A stretch of DNA of 64,000 nt from Deinococcus metalli (GTDB lineage Bacteria; Deinococcota; Deinococci; Deinococcales; Deinococcaceae). Below, piece after piece: positions 39,496 through 47,736 of this stretch; positions within the stretch are counted from its first letter, which is position 1; each line of letters starts with the position of its first letter. The stretch covers positions 62,001-126,000 of the forward strand of contig NZ_JACHFK010000008.1 in NCBI RefSeq assembly GCF_014201805.1, in the 5' to 3' direction. The notes beneath the pieces are model-generated. The model ran no database searches and was not told the DNA's origin. It was given only the letters and a program-made list of their open reading frames with translations. The translations under genes were made by a program, and so were the position numbers.

Positions 39496-40398
39496 ATGGA
39501 TGACGTTCCGGTCCGGATGCACGTGGATGAGGTGACGACCGACGCGGCGCTCGTGGCGCGGCTGGTCGCGGCGCAGTGCCCGCAGTGGGTGGGGCTGCCC
39601 ATCGCCCGGGTCGTGTCGTCCGGCACCGACAACGCCATGTACACCCTGGGCGAGGCGCGCGTGGTGCGCCTGCCGCGCCGCTCGTGGGCGGTGGACGACA
39701 TCGCCAAGGAGGCGACGTGGCTGCCCCGGCTGGCCCCGCACCTGCCGCTGGCGGTGCCCGACCCGCTGTTCGTCGGCAGTCCCGGCGAGGGCTTTCCGTT
39801 TCCGTGGGCGGTGTACTCCTGGCTGGACGGCGTGGACGCAGGGCTGGACACCGTGCGGGACGCGCCCGAGTTCGCCCGCGACCTCGCCGGATTCGTCGCG
39901 GCGCTGCGCCGGGTGCCGCGCCCGGCCGGGGACGCGCCGCAGGGCTCGCGCGGCGGCACGCTCGTCGACCGTGACGAGGACACCCGCGAGGCCATCGCGG
40001 AGAGCGCGCAGCTGGGCCTTCTCGACCCCGCGCCGGTCCTGGCCGCGTGGGAGGCCGCGCTGCGGGCACCGGCGTGGAGCGGCGAACCCGCGTGGCTGCA
40101 CGCCGACCTGAAACCCGGCAACCTCCTGGCGCACCGGGGCCGCGTGAGCGCCGTGATCGACTGGGGCGGCCTGACGCTGGGCGACCCGGCGGTCGACCTC
40201 CAGCCCGCGTGGAACCTGCTGGACGCGGCCACCCGGCCGGCGTTCCGCGCCGCGCTGGACGTGGACGATGCCACGTGGGCGCGTGGCCGCGGGTGGGCGC
40301 TGTCCATCGCGCTGATCGCGTGGCCGTACTACCGGCACAGCAACCCGGACCTCGCGGCCGTCTCCCGACGCACCATCCGCGCCGTGCTGGACGGCTAA
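39496..40398 (+). CDS. aminoglycoside phosphotransferase (APH)-like kinase family protein
   Basis: A 300-residue protein-kinase-like fold enzyme. The catalytic loop WLHADLKPGNLLAHRG (HxDxxxxN) and the metal-binding VIDWGG are intact near residues 200-225. It phosphorylates a small molecule; the family includes aminoglycoside and macrolide kinases as well as metabolic kinases, so resistance should not be assumed. The VOC-family gene starts 9 bp after its stop. Confidence 0.87.
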   Translation: MDDVPVRMHVDEVTTDAALVARLVAAQCPQWVGLPIARVVSSGTDNAMYTLGEARVVRLPRRSWAVDDIAKEATWLPRLAPHLPLAVPDPLFVGSPGEGFPFPWAVYSWLDGVDAGLDTVRDAPEFARDLAGFVAALRRVPRPAGDAPQGSRGGTLVDRDEDTREAIAESAQLGLLDPAPVLAAWEAALRAPAWSGEPAWLHADLKPGNLLAHRGRVSAVIDWGGLTLGDPAVDLQPAWNLLDAATRPAFRAALDVDDATWARGRGWALSIALIAWPYYRHSNPDLAAVSRRTIRAVLDG

Positions 40399-40401
40399 AC
40401 T
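40396..40401 (+). promoter_or_regulatory. -10 box of a leaderless promoter (VOC protein)
   Basis: TAAACT overlaps the stop codon of the preceding gene and lies 6 nt before the ATG at 40408. Confidence 0.45.
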
Positions 40402-40407
40402 GCGCCT

Positions 40408-40773
40408 ATGCTGAGGATCGGTTCGGTCGTGTGGGGCGTGCAGGACGTCGCGCGCGCGGTGCGGTTCTGGACAGCCGCCCTGAACTACCGCCCGCGCGAG
40501 GAGCCCGACGAGACGTGGGCCGTGCTGGTGCCCAATGACGGCAGCGGCGTACAGATCGCACTGGCCCGCGTGGGCTCCGAGCGGGCGCGGCGCCACCACC
40601 TCGACCTGTACGCGCAGGATCAGGTGGCCGAGGTCGAGCGGCTGCTCGCGCTGGGGGCCACCCGCGTCGAGTGGCGCTACCCGCCGGACGCCGATTACGT
40701 GGTGCTGGCCGATCCGGACGGCAACCGCTTCTGCGTGATCGACAAGGGCGCGGACGGCGTCAGTCGCCCGTGA
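40408..40773 (+). CDS. VOC family (glyoxalase/bleomycin-resistance-like) protein
   Basis: A 121-residue single VOC module. GSVVWGVQDVARAVRFWTAALNYRPRE is the opening beta-alpha-beta unit, RRHHLDLYAQDQVAEVERLLALGAT holds a possible metal-binding His, and VVLADPDGNRFCVID is the typical C-terminal strand. Dimers form the active site. Substrate unknown. Its end overlaps the convergent Crp/Fnr gene by 14 bp. Confidence 0.88.
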   Translation: MLRIGSVVWGVQDVARAVRFWTAALNYRPREEPDETWAVLVPNDGSGVQIALARVGSERARRHHLDLYAQDQVAEVERLLALGATRVEWRYPPDADYVVLADPDGNRFCVIDKGADGVSRP

Positions 40774-41431
40774 CCACCCGCTGGAGTTCCGCCGGGTTCA
40801 TGACCGTCACGGTGCGGCGCGCGAGGTCGATCCAGCCCAAGCGGTAGAACTCGCCCAGCTTGCGGCTGACGATCTCCGGCACCGTGCCGAGCAGCGCGGC
40901 CAGCTCGCTGTTCCTCGGCAGCGCGTGGGGGGCGCCGGCGTGGTCGAGTAGGTACGCGGCGAGGCGTGCGCCCACGCCACTGAAGACCAGCGCGTCCAGG
41001 CGGCGCTGACCGTCTGCCTCACGCCGCGCGAGGTGAGTGATCACCGCGCCGGCCAGAGCGGGCGTGTGCAGGATGATGTGCCGCGCGAGGTCGGCGGGCA
41101 CGGACAGCAGTTGCGTGGGTTCGCCAAGCGCGTGGGCATGGGCCGTGTGGCGGCCCGCACTGTCCAGAACGGCGGCAAGGTCCAGCATCTGCCGGGGGCC
41201 TTCGATGCCCAGCGTGAATTCCCGCCCGCCCGGCCCAGCGCGGTACACGCGGACGCTGCCCCGTGCGACGACGGACAGCGTGTCGGCGGCGTCGCCTGCG
41301 CGGAACACGGCGTCGTGTGTGTCATACCTTCGGAAGCGCGCCCGCCCCGCCAGCGCGGTCAACTGCTCCCGTCCCGCTCCCTGGAACAGCGGGGTCAGGG
41401 CCAGCAGGGCCACGGCGTCGGGGAAGGACAC
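40760..41431 (-). CDS. Crp/Fnr family transcriptional regulator
   Basis: A 223-residue regulator. Residues ~1-130 form the cyclic-nucleotide-binding-like jelly roll (LTPLFQGAGREQLTALAGRARFRRYDTHDAVFRAGD). The C-terminal winged helix has the recognition region RNSELAALLGTVPEIVSRKLGEFYRLGWIDL. There is no N-terminal Cys cluster, so it is not an oxygen-sensing FNR. The signal is unknown. It starts at a GTG; the upstream ferredoxin gene lies 35 bp away on the same strand, suggesting a shared transcript. Confidence 0.87.
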   Translation of the reverse strand: MSFPDAVALLALTPLFQGAGREQLTALAGRARFRRYDTHDAVFRAGDAADTLSVVARGSVRVYRAGPGGREFTLGIEGPRQMLDLAAVLDSAGRHTAHAHALGEPTQLLSVPADLARHIILHTPALAGAVITHLARREADGQRRLDALVFSGVGARLAAYLLDHAGAPHALPRNSELAALLGTVPEIVSRKLGEFYRLGWIDLARRTVTVMNPAELQRVVTGD

Positions 41432-41466
41432 GGCGTCATGCTGCCACGCCCCCACCGGTGCGGTGC

Positions 41467-41700
41467 TCAGAGGAAGAAGTCGCGGTTCCGGGCGATGGAC
41501 GCGCGCTGATCGTGGGGCACGTCCTCCTCGGGATAGACCGCGCCCACTGGGCACGCGGGCACGCACGCGCCGCAGTCGATGCACTCGTCCGGGTCGATCA
41601 CGAACTGGTTGCCCGCGTCGTGGATGCAGTCCTGGGGGCAGACCTGGGTGCAGGCGGCGTCCTTCACGCCCGCGCAGCCGCTGGTGATCACGTATGCCAT
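41467..41700 (-). CDS. 7Fe ferredoxin
   Basis: A 77-residue [3Fe-4S]/[4Fe-4S] ferredoxin. The cysteine pattern SGCAGVKDAACTQVCPQDCIHD and then CIDCGACVPACPVGAVYPEEDVP gives the two clusters, as in Thermus-type 7Fe ferredoxins. It is a small cytoplasmic electron carrier. The Crp/Fnr gene follows downstream on the same strand. Confidence 0.93.
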   Translation of the reverse strand: MAYVITSGCAGVKDAACTQVCPQDCIHDAGNQFVIDPDECIDCGACVPACPVGAVYPEEDVPHDQRASIARNRDFFL

Positions 41701-41827
41701 GCGTCCAGCGTGACGGCGTGGCCTGCGGCGCGCCATGACTTCGGTCAAGGCTCGTCCGGGCTGGCGGTCCTCCGCCGACCGTACCCGATGGCACGGCGCC
41801 CGTCCTGCCCCGGCCGGACACTGGCGC

Positions 41828-42331
41828 ATGTCCAGACCTGTTCCGCAGCCCCTCACGCCCGGCCCCGGGCAGGAGAGCGTGTGGGCCTATCCGCGTCCGC
41901 CCCGGCTGGAGCGCACGGCCCGGCGCATCGAGATCGTGCTGGGCGGCGTGACGGTCGCTGACACGACCGCCGCCTTCCGCGTGCTGGAGACCAGCCACCC
42001 GCCCACGTACTACCTGCCCAAAGACGCCTTCCTGCCGGGCGTGCTGAGCCCCGCGCCGGGCCGCAGCGTGTGCGAGTGGAAGGGCCCGGCGACGTACTGG
42101 ACACTCTCGGCGGGTGGCCGGGTCGCGGAGGCGGCGGGCTGGAGCTACGAGCGGCCCACGCCGGCCTTCCGCGACCTGGCCGGGCACGTGGCCGTGTACG
42201 CGGGCCGCATGGACGAATGCCGGGTGGACGGTGAGGTGGTCACGCCGCAGCCCGGCGGCTTCTACGGCGGGTGGATCACCTCGGATGTGGTGGGGCCGTT
42301 CAAGGGTGAGCCGGGCACGCTGGGCTGGTGA
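41828..42331 (+). CDS. DUF427 domain protein
   Basis: A 167-residue protein with the compact DUF427 beta-fold: VWAYPRPPRLERTARRIEIVLGGVTVADT, RVLETSHPPTYYLPKDAFLPG, CEWKGPATYW and VAVYAGRMDECRVDGEVVTPQPGGFYGGWIT are all standard. Function unknown. The ATG at 41828 is in the right place for the domain; the open frame upstream is spurious. Divergent from the ferredoxin gene. Confidence 0.88.
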   Translation: MSRPVPQPLTPGPGQESVWAYPRPPRLERTARRIEIVLGGVTVADTTAAFRVLETSHPPTYYLPKDAFLPGVLSPAPGRSVCEWKGPATYWTLSAGGRVAEAAGWSYERPTPAFRDLAGHVAVYAGRMDECRVDGEVVTPQPGGFYGGWITSDVVGPFKGEPGTLGW

Positions 42332-42373
42332 CGCGCCGGGTGCGGGCTTCCAGGGAAACTGCGCGGCCCTTGC

Positions 42374-42379
42374 TACCCT
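42374..42379 (+). promoter_or_regulatory. -10 box of a leaderless promoter (gene at 42386)
   Basis: TACCCT lies 6 nt before the ATG at 42386. Confidence 0.5.
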
Positions 42380-42385
42380 GCTCGC

Positions 42386-42793
42386 ATGACTGACGCAGCG
42401 GTCCGCTCGAAACTCACGGCCCTGGTGCCGGCGCTCCGGCACTTCCACTCGGCGCTGCTGGACTTCGCGAAGGAGGAATACGAGTTCCTGCACGGCCCGG
42501 TGAAGGGCCCGTACGCCCTGTACTCGCTGGTGATGAACGATCCCGCGTTCCAGTGGCTGCGGCCGCTGTCCGGCATCATGGCGACCCTGGACGAGGTGCT
42601 GGACGCGAAGGGCACGACCCTGAGCGAGCAGAACGTGACGGACGTGCGGGGCGCGCTGGGCCTGCTGTTCGCGGAGACCGACACGCGCTTCGCAGAGTTC
42701 CGCGCCGGGTACGCGCGGGCGCGCGGCGACGCCCGGGTGCGCGAGACCGAGGCGCAGTGGCGCGACGTGCTGTCCGGCAGCCTGGAAGCGTAG
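42386..42793 (+). CDS. uncharacterised helical protein co-transcribed with pth
   Basis: A 135-residue, mostly alpha-helical soluble protein (LTALVPALRHFHSALLDFAKEEYEFLHGPVKGPYALYSLVMNDPAFQWLRPLSGIMATLDEVL). I recognise no named domain, though the layout recalls a four-helix bundle. Its stop codon directly abuts the pth start, so the two are almost certainly one operon. An unknown partner in translation or housekeeping is possible. Confidence 0.7.
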   Translation: MTDAAVRSKLTALVPALRHFHSALLDFAKEEYEFLHGPVKGPYALYSLVMNDPAFQWLRPLSGIMATLDEVLDAKGTTLSEQNVTDVRGALGLLFAETDTRFAEFRAGYARARGDARVRETEAQWRDVLSGSLEA

Positions 42794-43447
<654 letters not shown>

Positions 43448-43452
43448 CCGGC

Positions 43453-44508
43453 ATGCCCACAACCGATCTGCGCCTGGACGTCCTGATGCACCTCTCGAAC
43501 CTGCCGGGGGTGCCCGGTCAGGAGGACGCAGTGCGCGACTTCGTGCTGGGGGAACTGGACGGTCTGGTGGACGAGGTGCGCGTGGACGCCCTGGGGAACG
43601 TGATCGCCCGGCGGGCGGCGCGCGAGGCCGCGGCGGGGGAGACCGTCGAGCGCGTGATGGTGAGTGCGCACATGGACGAGATCGGCTTCCTGGTGCGCTA
43701 CATCGACGAGCAGGGCTATCTGCGCGTGCAGGCGCTGGGCGGCTTCGATCCGCGCAACCTCTTCGCGCGCACCGTGACCGTGCATGCGCGGGGCGGTACG
43801 CTGCCCGGCATCCTCACGCCGGGGGGGCGACCGGTGCACGTCTCCACGCCCGAGGAACGCAAGGCGATTCCCGAGGTGCGCGACTTCGTGGTGGACCTCG
43901 GCCTGGACGTGGCCGAGGTCCGCCGCCGCGTGCGGGTCGGGGACATGGTCACGCTCGACCAGGCGGCGCGGCAGGTGGGCGCGCTGGTGTGCGGCAAGGC
44001 CATGGACGACCGGGCGTCGGTCTTCGTGCTGCTCGAAACCCTGCGCCAGTTCGCGGAGCAGCGGCCCCGCCACGACATCCTCGCCGTGTTCTCGGTGCAG
44101 GAGGAGGTGGGGTTGCGCGGCGCGGGCGTCGCGGCGTACGGCGCGCAGCCGACCATCGGGATCGGGCTGGACGTGACGCTGGCGGTGGACACGCCGGGGG
44201 CGCGGCCCGACGAGGCAGTCACGCGGGTGGGCGGGGGCATCGGCATCAAGGTGTTCGACTCGAGCATGATCTCGACCCGCTGGCTGGTGGACCACTTCGC
44301 GGATCTGGCCGAGGCGCAGGGCATTCCGGCGCAGCTGGAGGTGCTCGCCCAGGGGGGCACGGACGGCGCGGCCATCCAGCGCTCGCGGGCCGGCGTGCCC
44401 AGCGTGACCCTCAGCGTGCCCACGCGCTACATCCATACCGTCGTGGAGGCCGTACACGTGGACGACCTGCGCGCGGGTGTGGACCTGCTGTGCGCGTACC
44501 TGCGCTGA
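43453..44508 (+). CDS. M42 family metallopeptidase (glutamyl/deblocking aminopeptidase-like)
   Basis: A 351-residue dizinc aminopeptidase. LSNLPGVPGQEDAVRDFV opens the domain; metal ligands lie in VSAHMDEIGFLV (His), KAMDDRASVF (Asp), SVQEEVGLRGA (catalytic and metal Glu), IGLDVTLA (Asp) and YIHTVVE (His). Such enzymes form large tetrahedral complexes that trim peptides in the cytoplasm. Specificity within M42 is not predictable. It follows pth closely. Confidence 0.92.
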   Translation: MPTTDLRLDVLMHLSNLPGVPGQEDAVRDFVLGELDGLVDEVRVDALGNVIARRAAREAAAGETVERVMVSAHMDEIGFLVRYIDEQGYLRVQALGGFDPRNLFARTVTVHARGGTLPGILTPGGRPVHVSTPEERKAIPEVRDFVVDLGLDVAEVRRRVRVGDMVTLDQAARQVGALVCGKAMDDRASVFVLLETLRQFAEQRPRHDILAVFSVQEEVGLRGAGVAAYGAQPTIGIGLDVTLAVDTPGARPDEAVTRVGGGIGIKVFDSSMISTRWLVDHFADLAEAQGIPAQLEVLAQGGTDGAAIQRSRAGVPSVTLSVPTRYIHTVVEAVHVDDLRAGVDLLCAYLR

Positions 44509-44583
44509 CGCGCGCGGCGCGCTAAAGGTTCACCCAAGGCGCGGGAGCAACGCTGGGCGCGCCGGCGGCGTACTCATGAGCAT

Positions 44584-45144
44584 ATGGAACTGCTCACCGG
44601 TCTGCTGTCCTCGCTGGGCCTGTCGGGCGCGGCGGGCCTGAACGCGTATATTCCGCTGCTGCTGGTGGGCCTGCTGTCGCGCGCGGGCGTGATGCACCTG
44701 TCGGCGCCCTTCGACCTGCTGATGAACCCGTGGGTGCTGCTGGGCGTGGCGGTGCTGGGCGCGCTGGACTTCGTGGGCGACAAGATTCCCGGCGTGGACC
44801 ACGCGCTGCACGTGGTCGGCGGCGTGGTGAACGCGGCGGCCGGGGCGGTGCTGTTCGCGTCGCACGCGGGCGTGGCGGACGTGCCGCCCTCGCTGGCGCT
44901 GGTGCTGGGCGTGATCGTGGCGGGCGGCGTGCACGGAGCGCGCACGGCCGTGCGGCCAGTGGCGACCGCCACGACCGCCGGCCTGGGCAATCCGGTGGTG
45001 AGCACCGTCGAGGACGGCACCAGCCTGCTGATGAGCGTGCTGGCCGTGTTCGCCCCGGTGCTCGCCGTGCTGCTGCTGGCGGTGATCGCGGTGGTCGGCT
45101 ACCGGCTGTGGTCGCGGCTGGGCGGGCGGCGACGGGCGCTGTAG
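44584..45144 (+). CDS. DUF4126 family membrane protein
   Basis: A 186-residue protein with about five membrane segments. LSSLGLSGAAGLNAYIPLLLVGLLSRAG, DFVGDKIPGVDHALHVVGGVVNAAAGAVLF and RPVATATTAGLGNPVVSTVEDG are the hallmark stretches of DUF4126. Function unknown. A strong terminator follows. Confidence 0.85.
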   Translation: MELLTGLLSSLGLSGAAGLNAYIPLLLVGLLSRAGVMHLSAPFDLLMNPWVLLGVAVLGALDFVGDKIPGVDHALHVVGGVVNAAAGAVLFASHAGVADVPPSLALVLGVIVAGGVHGARTAVRPVATATTAGLGNPVVSTVEDGTSLLMSVLAVFAPVLAVLLLAVIAVVGYRLWSRLGGRRRAL

Positions 45145-45162
45145 ACGGTTCAGGACATCCAC

Positions 45163-45205
45163 GGGGTGGGGAGGAGGCGCTGGACTCCTCCCCACCCCCT
45201 TTGTG
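45163..45205 (+). terminator. intrinsic terminator after the DUF4126 gene
   Basis: GGGGTGGGGAGGAG (45163-45176) pairs perfectly with CTCCTCCCCACCCC (45185-45198), then CTTTGTG follows. Confidence 0.85.
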
Positions 45206-45330
45206 CTGCCGCCGTGCAGGGCGTCCGGCTCCGACTGGACAGGCGTCGCCGTTGCGCGTGACACTCCGTTCCCTGATGAGTGAACGCTGCAATCTGTACA
45301 CGAGAATCTAGCCAAATTGCTGTCAGAATT

Positions 45331-45359
45331 TTGACATCCCGCTCATTCGTCCCTAAGCT
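45331..45359 (+). promoter_or_regulatory. sigma-70 promoter of the first glnB-amtB cassette
   Basis: TTGACA (45331-45336) and TAAGCT (45354-45359) are 17 bp apart. A dyad TGTCA-N6-TGACA (45321-45336) overlaps the -35 box and may be an operator. The transcript would have a ~47-nt leader with AAAGGAG at 45401-45407. Confidence 0.78.
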
Positions 45360-45412
45360 CGGAGCATGCAGGGATGCAACCACTGCAAATTGAACGAACT
45401 AAAGGAGACGCC

Positions 45413-45784
45413 ATGAAACTCATCACGGCAGTCATCAGGCCCGAACGCGTCCAACAGGTGAAAGAGGCGCTGTTCCAGGCAGGCATCAGCGGCATCACCC
45501 TGTCGCGCGTCAGCGGCCACGGCGGCGAGCAGGAAGTCGTCGAGCATTACCGCGGCACCCGCGTGATGGTCGAGTTCCACGACAAGGTCGAGGTCCGCAT
45601 GGCGGTCTCGGAACCCTTCGTGCAGGCCGCCATCGACGCGATCGTGCGCGGCGCGCGCACCGGCGAGGTCGGCGACGGCAAGATCTTCGTGCAGAACCTC
45701 GACCGCGTGGTGCGTATCCGGACCGGCGAGCAGGACAATGCCGCCCTCACCCCCGTCACCGAGACGCGTCTCACGCCCGCGTGA
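45413..45784 (+). CDS. glnB: nitrogen regulatory protein P-II (first copy)
   Basis: A 123-residue PII signal protein that senses ATP/ADP and 2-oxoglutarate and blocks or releases partner proteins such as AmtB. MKLITAVIRPERVQQVKEALFQAGISGITLSRVSGHGG is the canonical start; the T-loop has the uridylylation-type Tyr in HYRGTRVMVEF; GARTGEVGDGKIFVQNLDRVVRIRTGE is the C-terminal PII signature. Next to amtB it is functionally a GlnK. The ATG at 45413 has an ideal AAAGGAG site. Confidence 0.95.
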   Translation: MKLITAVIRPERVQQVKEALFQAGISGITLSRVSGHGGEQEVVEHYRGTRVMVEFHDKVEVRMAVSEPFVQAAIDAIVRGARTGEVGDGKIFVQNLDRVVRIRTGEQDNAALTPVTETRLTPA

Positions 45785-45810
45785 GGGCCGAGAAAGGAGC
45801 CGTGACCCTG

Positions 45811-47130
45811 ATGATCCCCCGATTCCCCTCCGGCCGTACCCTCCTCCCCCTGGCCCTGCTGCTCGGCGGCGTGGCCTTCGCCCAGGGCACCGCGCCCAAG
45901 ATGGACACCGGCGACACCGCGTGGATGATCGTCGCGTCCGCCCTGGTCCTCCTGATGACGCCCGGCCTGGCCTTCTTCTACGGCGGCCTGAGCCGCACGC
46001 AGAGCGTCCTGAACACCATGATGATGAGCGTCGTGTCGATCGGGCTGGTCGGCGTCCTGTGGATGCTGGGCGGCTACTCGATCGCCTTCAGCGCTGGCGG
46101 CAACGCCTTCTTCGGCGGGCTGGCGAACGCGGGCTTCGCGGGCATGAAGGACCAGCTGAGCGGCACCATTCCGTCGTACGTGTTCGCGGCCTTCCAGGCG
46201 ATGTTCGCGATCATCGCCCTGGCGCTGATCAGCGGCGCGGTCATCGAGCGCATGCGCTTCGGGGCCTTCGTGCTGTTCGGTGGGCTGTGGAGCCTGCTGA
46301 TCTACTCGCCGCTGGCCCACTGGGTGTGGAACGCGGACGGCTGGCTGTTCAAGCTGGGCGCCCTGGACTTCGCAGGCGGCACCGTGATTCACATCGCCGC
46401 CGGGGTGTCGGGCCTGGTCGCCGCCTCGGTGCTCGGCAGCCGCATCGGCTTCCCCAAGACCGCCCACGTGCCGCACAACGTGCCCTTCGTGCTGCTCGGC
46501 GCCGGCCTGCTGTGGTTCGGCTGGATGGGCTTTAACGCCGGCTCCGCGCTGGCCGCCAACCAGACCGCCGCGCTGGCCTTCATGACCACCCTGATCGCTC
46601 CCGCCGCCGCGATGCTCACGTGGCTGGGCCTGGAGAGCGTCCGCTCCGGCAAGCCCACCGCCGTCGGCGCCGCCACCGGCCTGGTCGTCGGCCTGGTCGC
46701 CATCACCCCGGCGTGCGCCTTCGTCAGCCCGATGGCCTCGGTGCTGGTGGGTGCGCTGGGCGCCGCCGCGAGCTTCGCCGCCGTGCAGTACAAGGCCGCC
46801 ATGAAGGCCGACGACGCGCTGGACGTGTTCGCGTGCCACGGGGTCGCCGGGATCGTCGGCGCCCTCCTGACCGGCGCGCTGGCCTTCACGACCGGCAGCG
46901 GCAAGCCCTGGGGCGAGCAGATGCTCATCCAGATCGCCGGCGTGCTCGCCAGCGTCGTGTGGACCGGCGTGGGCACCTTCGTCCTCCTGAAACTGGTGGG
47001 ACTGGTCATGCCGCTGCGCGTGCCGGCCAACCAGGAGATCGTGGGGATCGACGTCAGCGCCCACTCCGAGCAGGGCTACTCCGACAGCGAAACCGGCCTG
47101 GGCGCTCCCGTCTTCGTCGGCGGCGACTGA
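45811..47130 (+). CDS. amtB: ammonium transporter Amt (first copy)
   Basis: A 439-residue ammonium channel with a signal-peptide-like N-terminus (RTLLPLALLLGGVAFAQG) and 11 membrane helices. DTAWMIVASALVLLMTPGLAFFYGGL is the start of the Amt fold; DVFACHGVAGIVGALLTGAL contains one of the pore histidines and FAGGTVIHIAAGVSGLVAA the other. The C-terminal DVSAHSEQGYSDSE interacts with PII. The ATG is used because the in-frame GTG at 45802 is only 2 nt from AAGGAG; a GTG overlapping the glnB stop (45781) is also in frame. Confidence 0.93.
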   Translation: MIPRFPSGRTLLPLALLLGGVAFAQGTAPKMDTGDTAWMIVASALVLLMTPGLAFFYGGLSRTQSVLNTMMMSVVSIGLVGVLWMLGGYSIAFSAGGNAFFGGLANAGFAGMKDQLSGTIPSYVFAAFQAMFAIIALALISGAVIERMRFGAFVLFGGLWSLLIYSPLAHWVWNADGWLFKLGALDFAGGTVIHIAAGVSGLVAASVLGSRIGFPKTAHVPHNVPFVLLGAGLLWFGWMGFNAGSALAANQTAALAFMTTLIAPAAAMLTWLGLESVRSGKPTAVGAATGLVVGLVAITPACAFVSPMASVLVGALGAAASFAAVQYKAAMKADDALDVFACHGVAGIVGALLTGALAFTTGSGKPWGEQMLIQIAGVLASVVWTGVGTFVLLKLVGLVMPLRVPANQEIVGIDVSAHSEQGYSDSETGLGAPVFVGGD

Positions 47131-47155
47131 GTTCACGCTCCAACTGAGTTCACGC
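47126..47155. repeat. 13-bp direct repeat at the first amtB stop
   Basis: ACTGAGTTCACGC occurs at 47126-47138, spanning the stop codon, and again at 47143-47155. Probably a small tandem duplication. Confidence 0.5.
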
Positions 47156-47185
47156 ACCACCCGTAACCCAGAACTTCCACGTCCA

Positions 47186-47215
47186 CCTGCCCCCGACTGC
47201 ATCCCCGGGGGCAGG
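47186..47215 (+). terminator. intrinsic terminator of the first glnB-amtB cassette
   Basis: CCTGCCCCCG (47186-47195) pairs with CGGGGGCAGG (47206-47215), followed by CTGTTCATGTTG. It separates the two cassettes. Confidence 0.75.
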
Positions 47216-47297
47216 CTGTTCATGTTGTGTGTGTCTGGCCGTGCATCCTGCCGGCCAGAGGGTCGTTCCTGCGCGCTCCGCCGTGAAAACCTGCTCC

Positions 47298-47319
47298 TTG
47301 TCCGGTGGGTTCTGGACAA
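47298..47319 (+). promoter_or_regulatory. candidate operator dyad before the second glnB
   Basis: TTGTCC (47298-47303) and GGACAA (47314-47319) are a perfect inverted repeat with a 10-bp spacer, located 40-60 bp upstream of the second glnB. Confidence 0.45.
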
Positions 47320-47346
47320 ATGTGCTCCCGATGACCGACGGCTCGC

Positions 47347-47352
47347 TACTCT
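47347..47352 (+). promoter_or_regulatory. -10 box of a leaderless promoter (second glnB)
   Basis: TACTCT lies 6 nt before the ATG at 47359; unlike the first glnB there is no Shine-Dalgarno. Confidence 0.55.
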
Positions 47353-47358
47353 GACTTC

Positions 47359-47736
47359 ATGAAGCTCATCACGGCGGTCGTCCGGCCCGAGCGGGTTCAG
47401 CACGTGAAGCAGGCGCTGTTCCAGGCGGGCATCAGCGGCATGACCCTGTCGCGCGTCAGCGGGCATGGCGGCGAGCAGATCGTGGTCGAGCACTACCGCG
47501 GCACCCACGTGATGGTCGAGTTCCACGACAAGGTCGAATTCATGATCGCGGTCAGCGACCCCTTCGAGCAGGCCGCCGTCGACGCGATCATGCGCGGCGC
47601 GCGCACCGGCGAGGTCGGCGACGGCAAGGTGCTCGTGCAGAGCCTCGAGCGCGTGGTGCGTATCCGCACGGGCGAGGAGGACAACGCCGCCCTGACGCCT
47701 GTCAACGAGACCAAACTCACCCCGGACCAACCGTGA
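47359..47736 (+). CDS. glnK: nitrogen regulatory protein P-II (second copy)
   Basis: A 125-residue PII protein nearly identical to the first copy over most of its length (MKLITAVVRPERVQHVKQALFQAGISGMTLSRVSGHGGEQ), including the T-loop Tyr (EHYRGTHVMVEF). Differences cluster after the T-loop (KVEFMIAVSDPFEQ versus KVEVRMAVSEPFVQ). It overlaps the second amtB start as GTGA, so it is probably the dedicated regulator of that transporter. Confidence 0.94.
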   Translation: MKLITAVVRPERVQHVKQALFQAGISGMTLSRVSGHGGEQIVVEHYRGTHVMVEFHDKVEFMIAVSDPFEQAAVDAIMRGARTGEVGDGKVLVQSLERVVRIRTGEEDNAALTPVNETKLTPDQP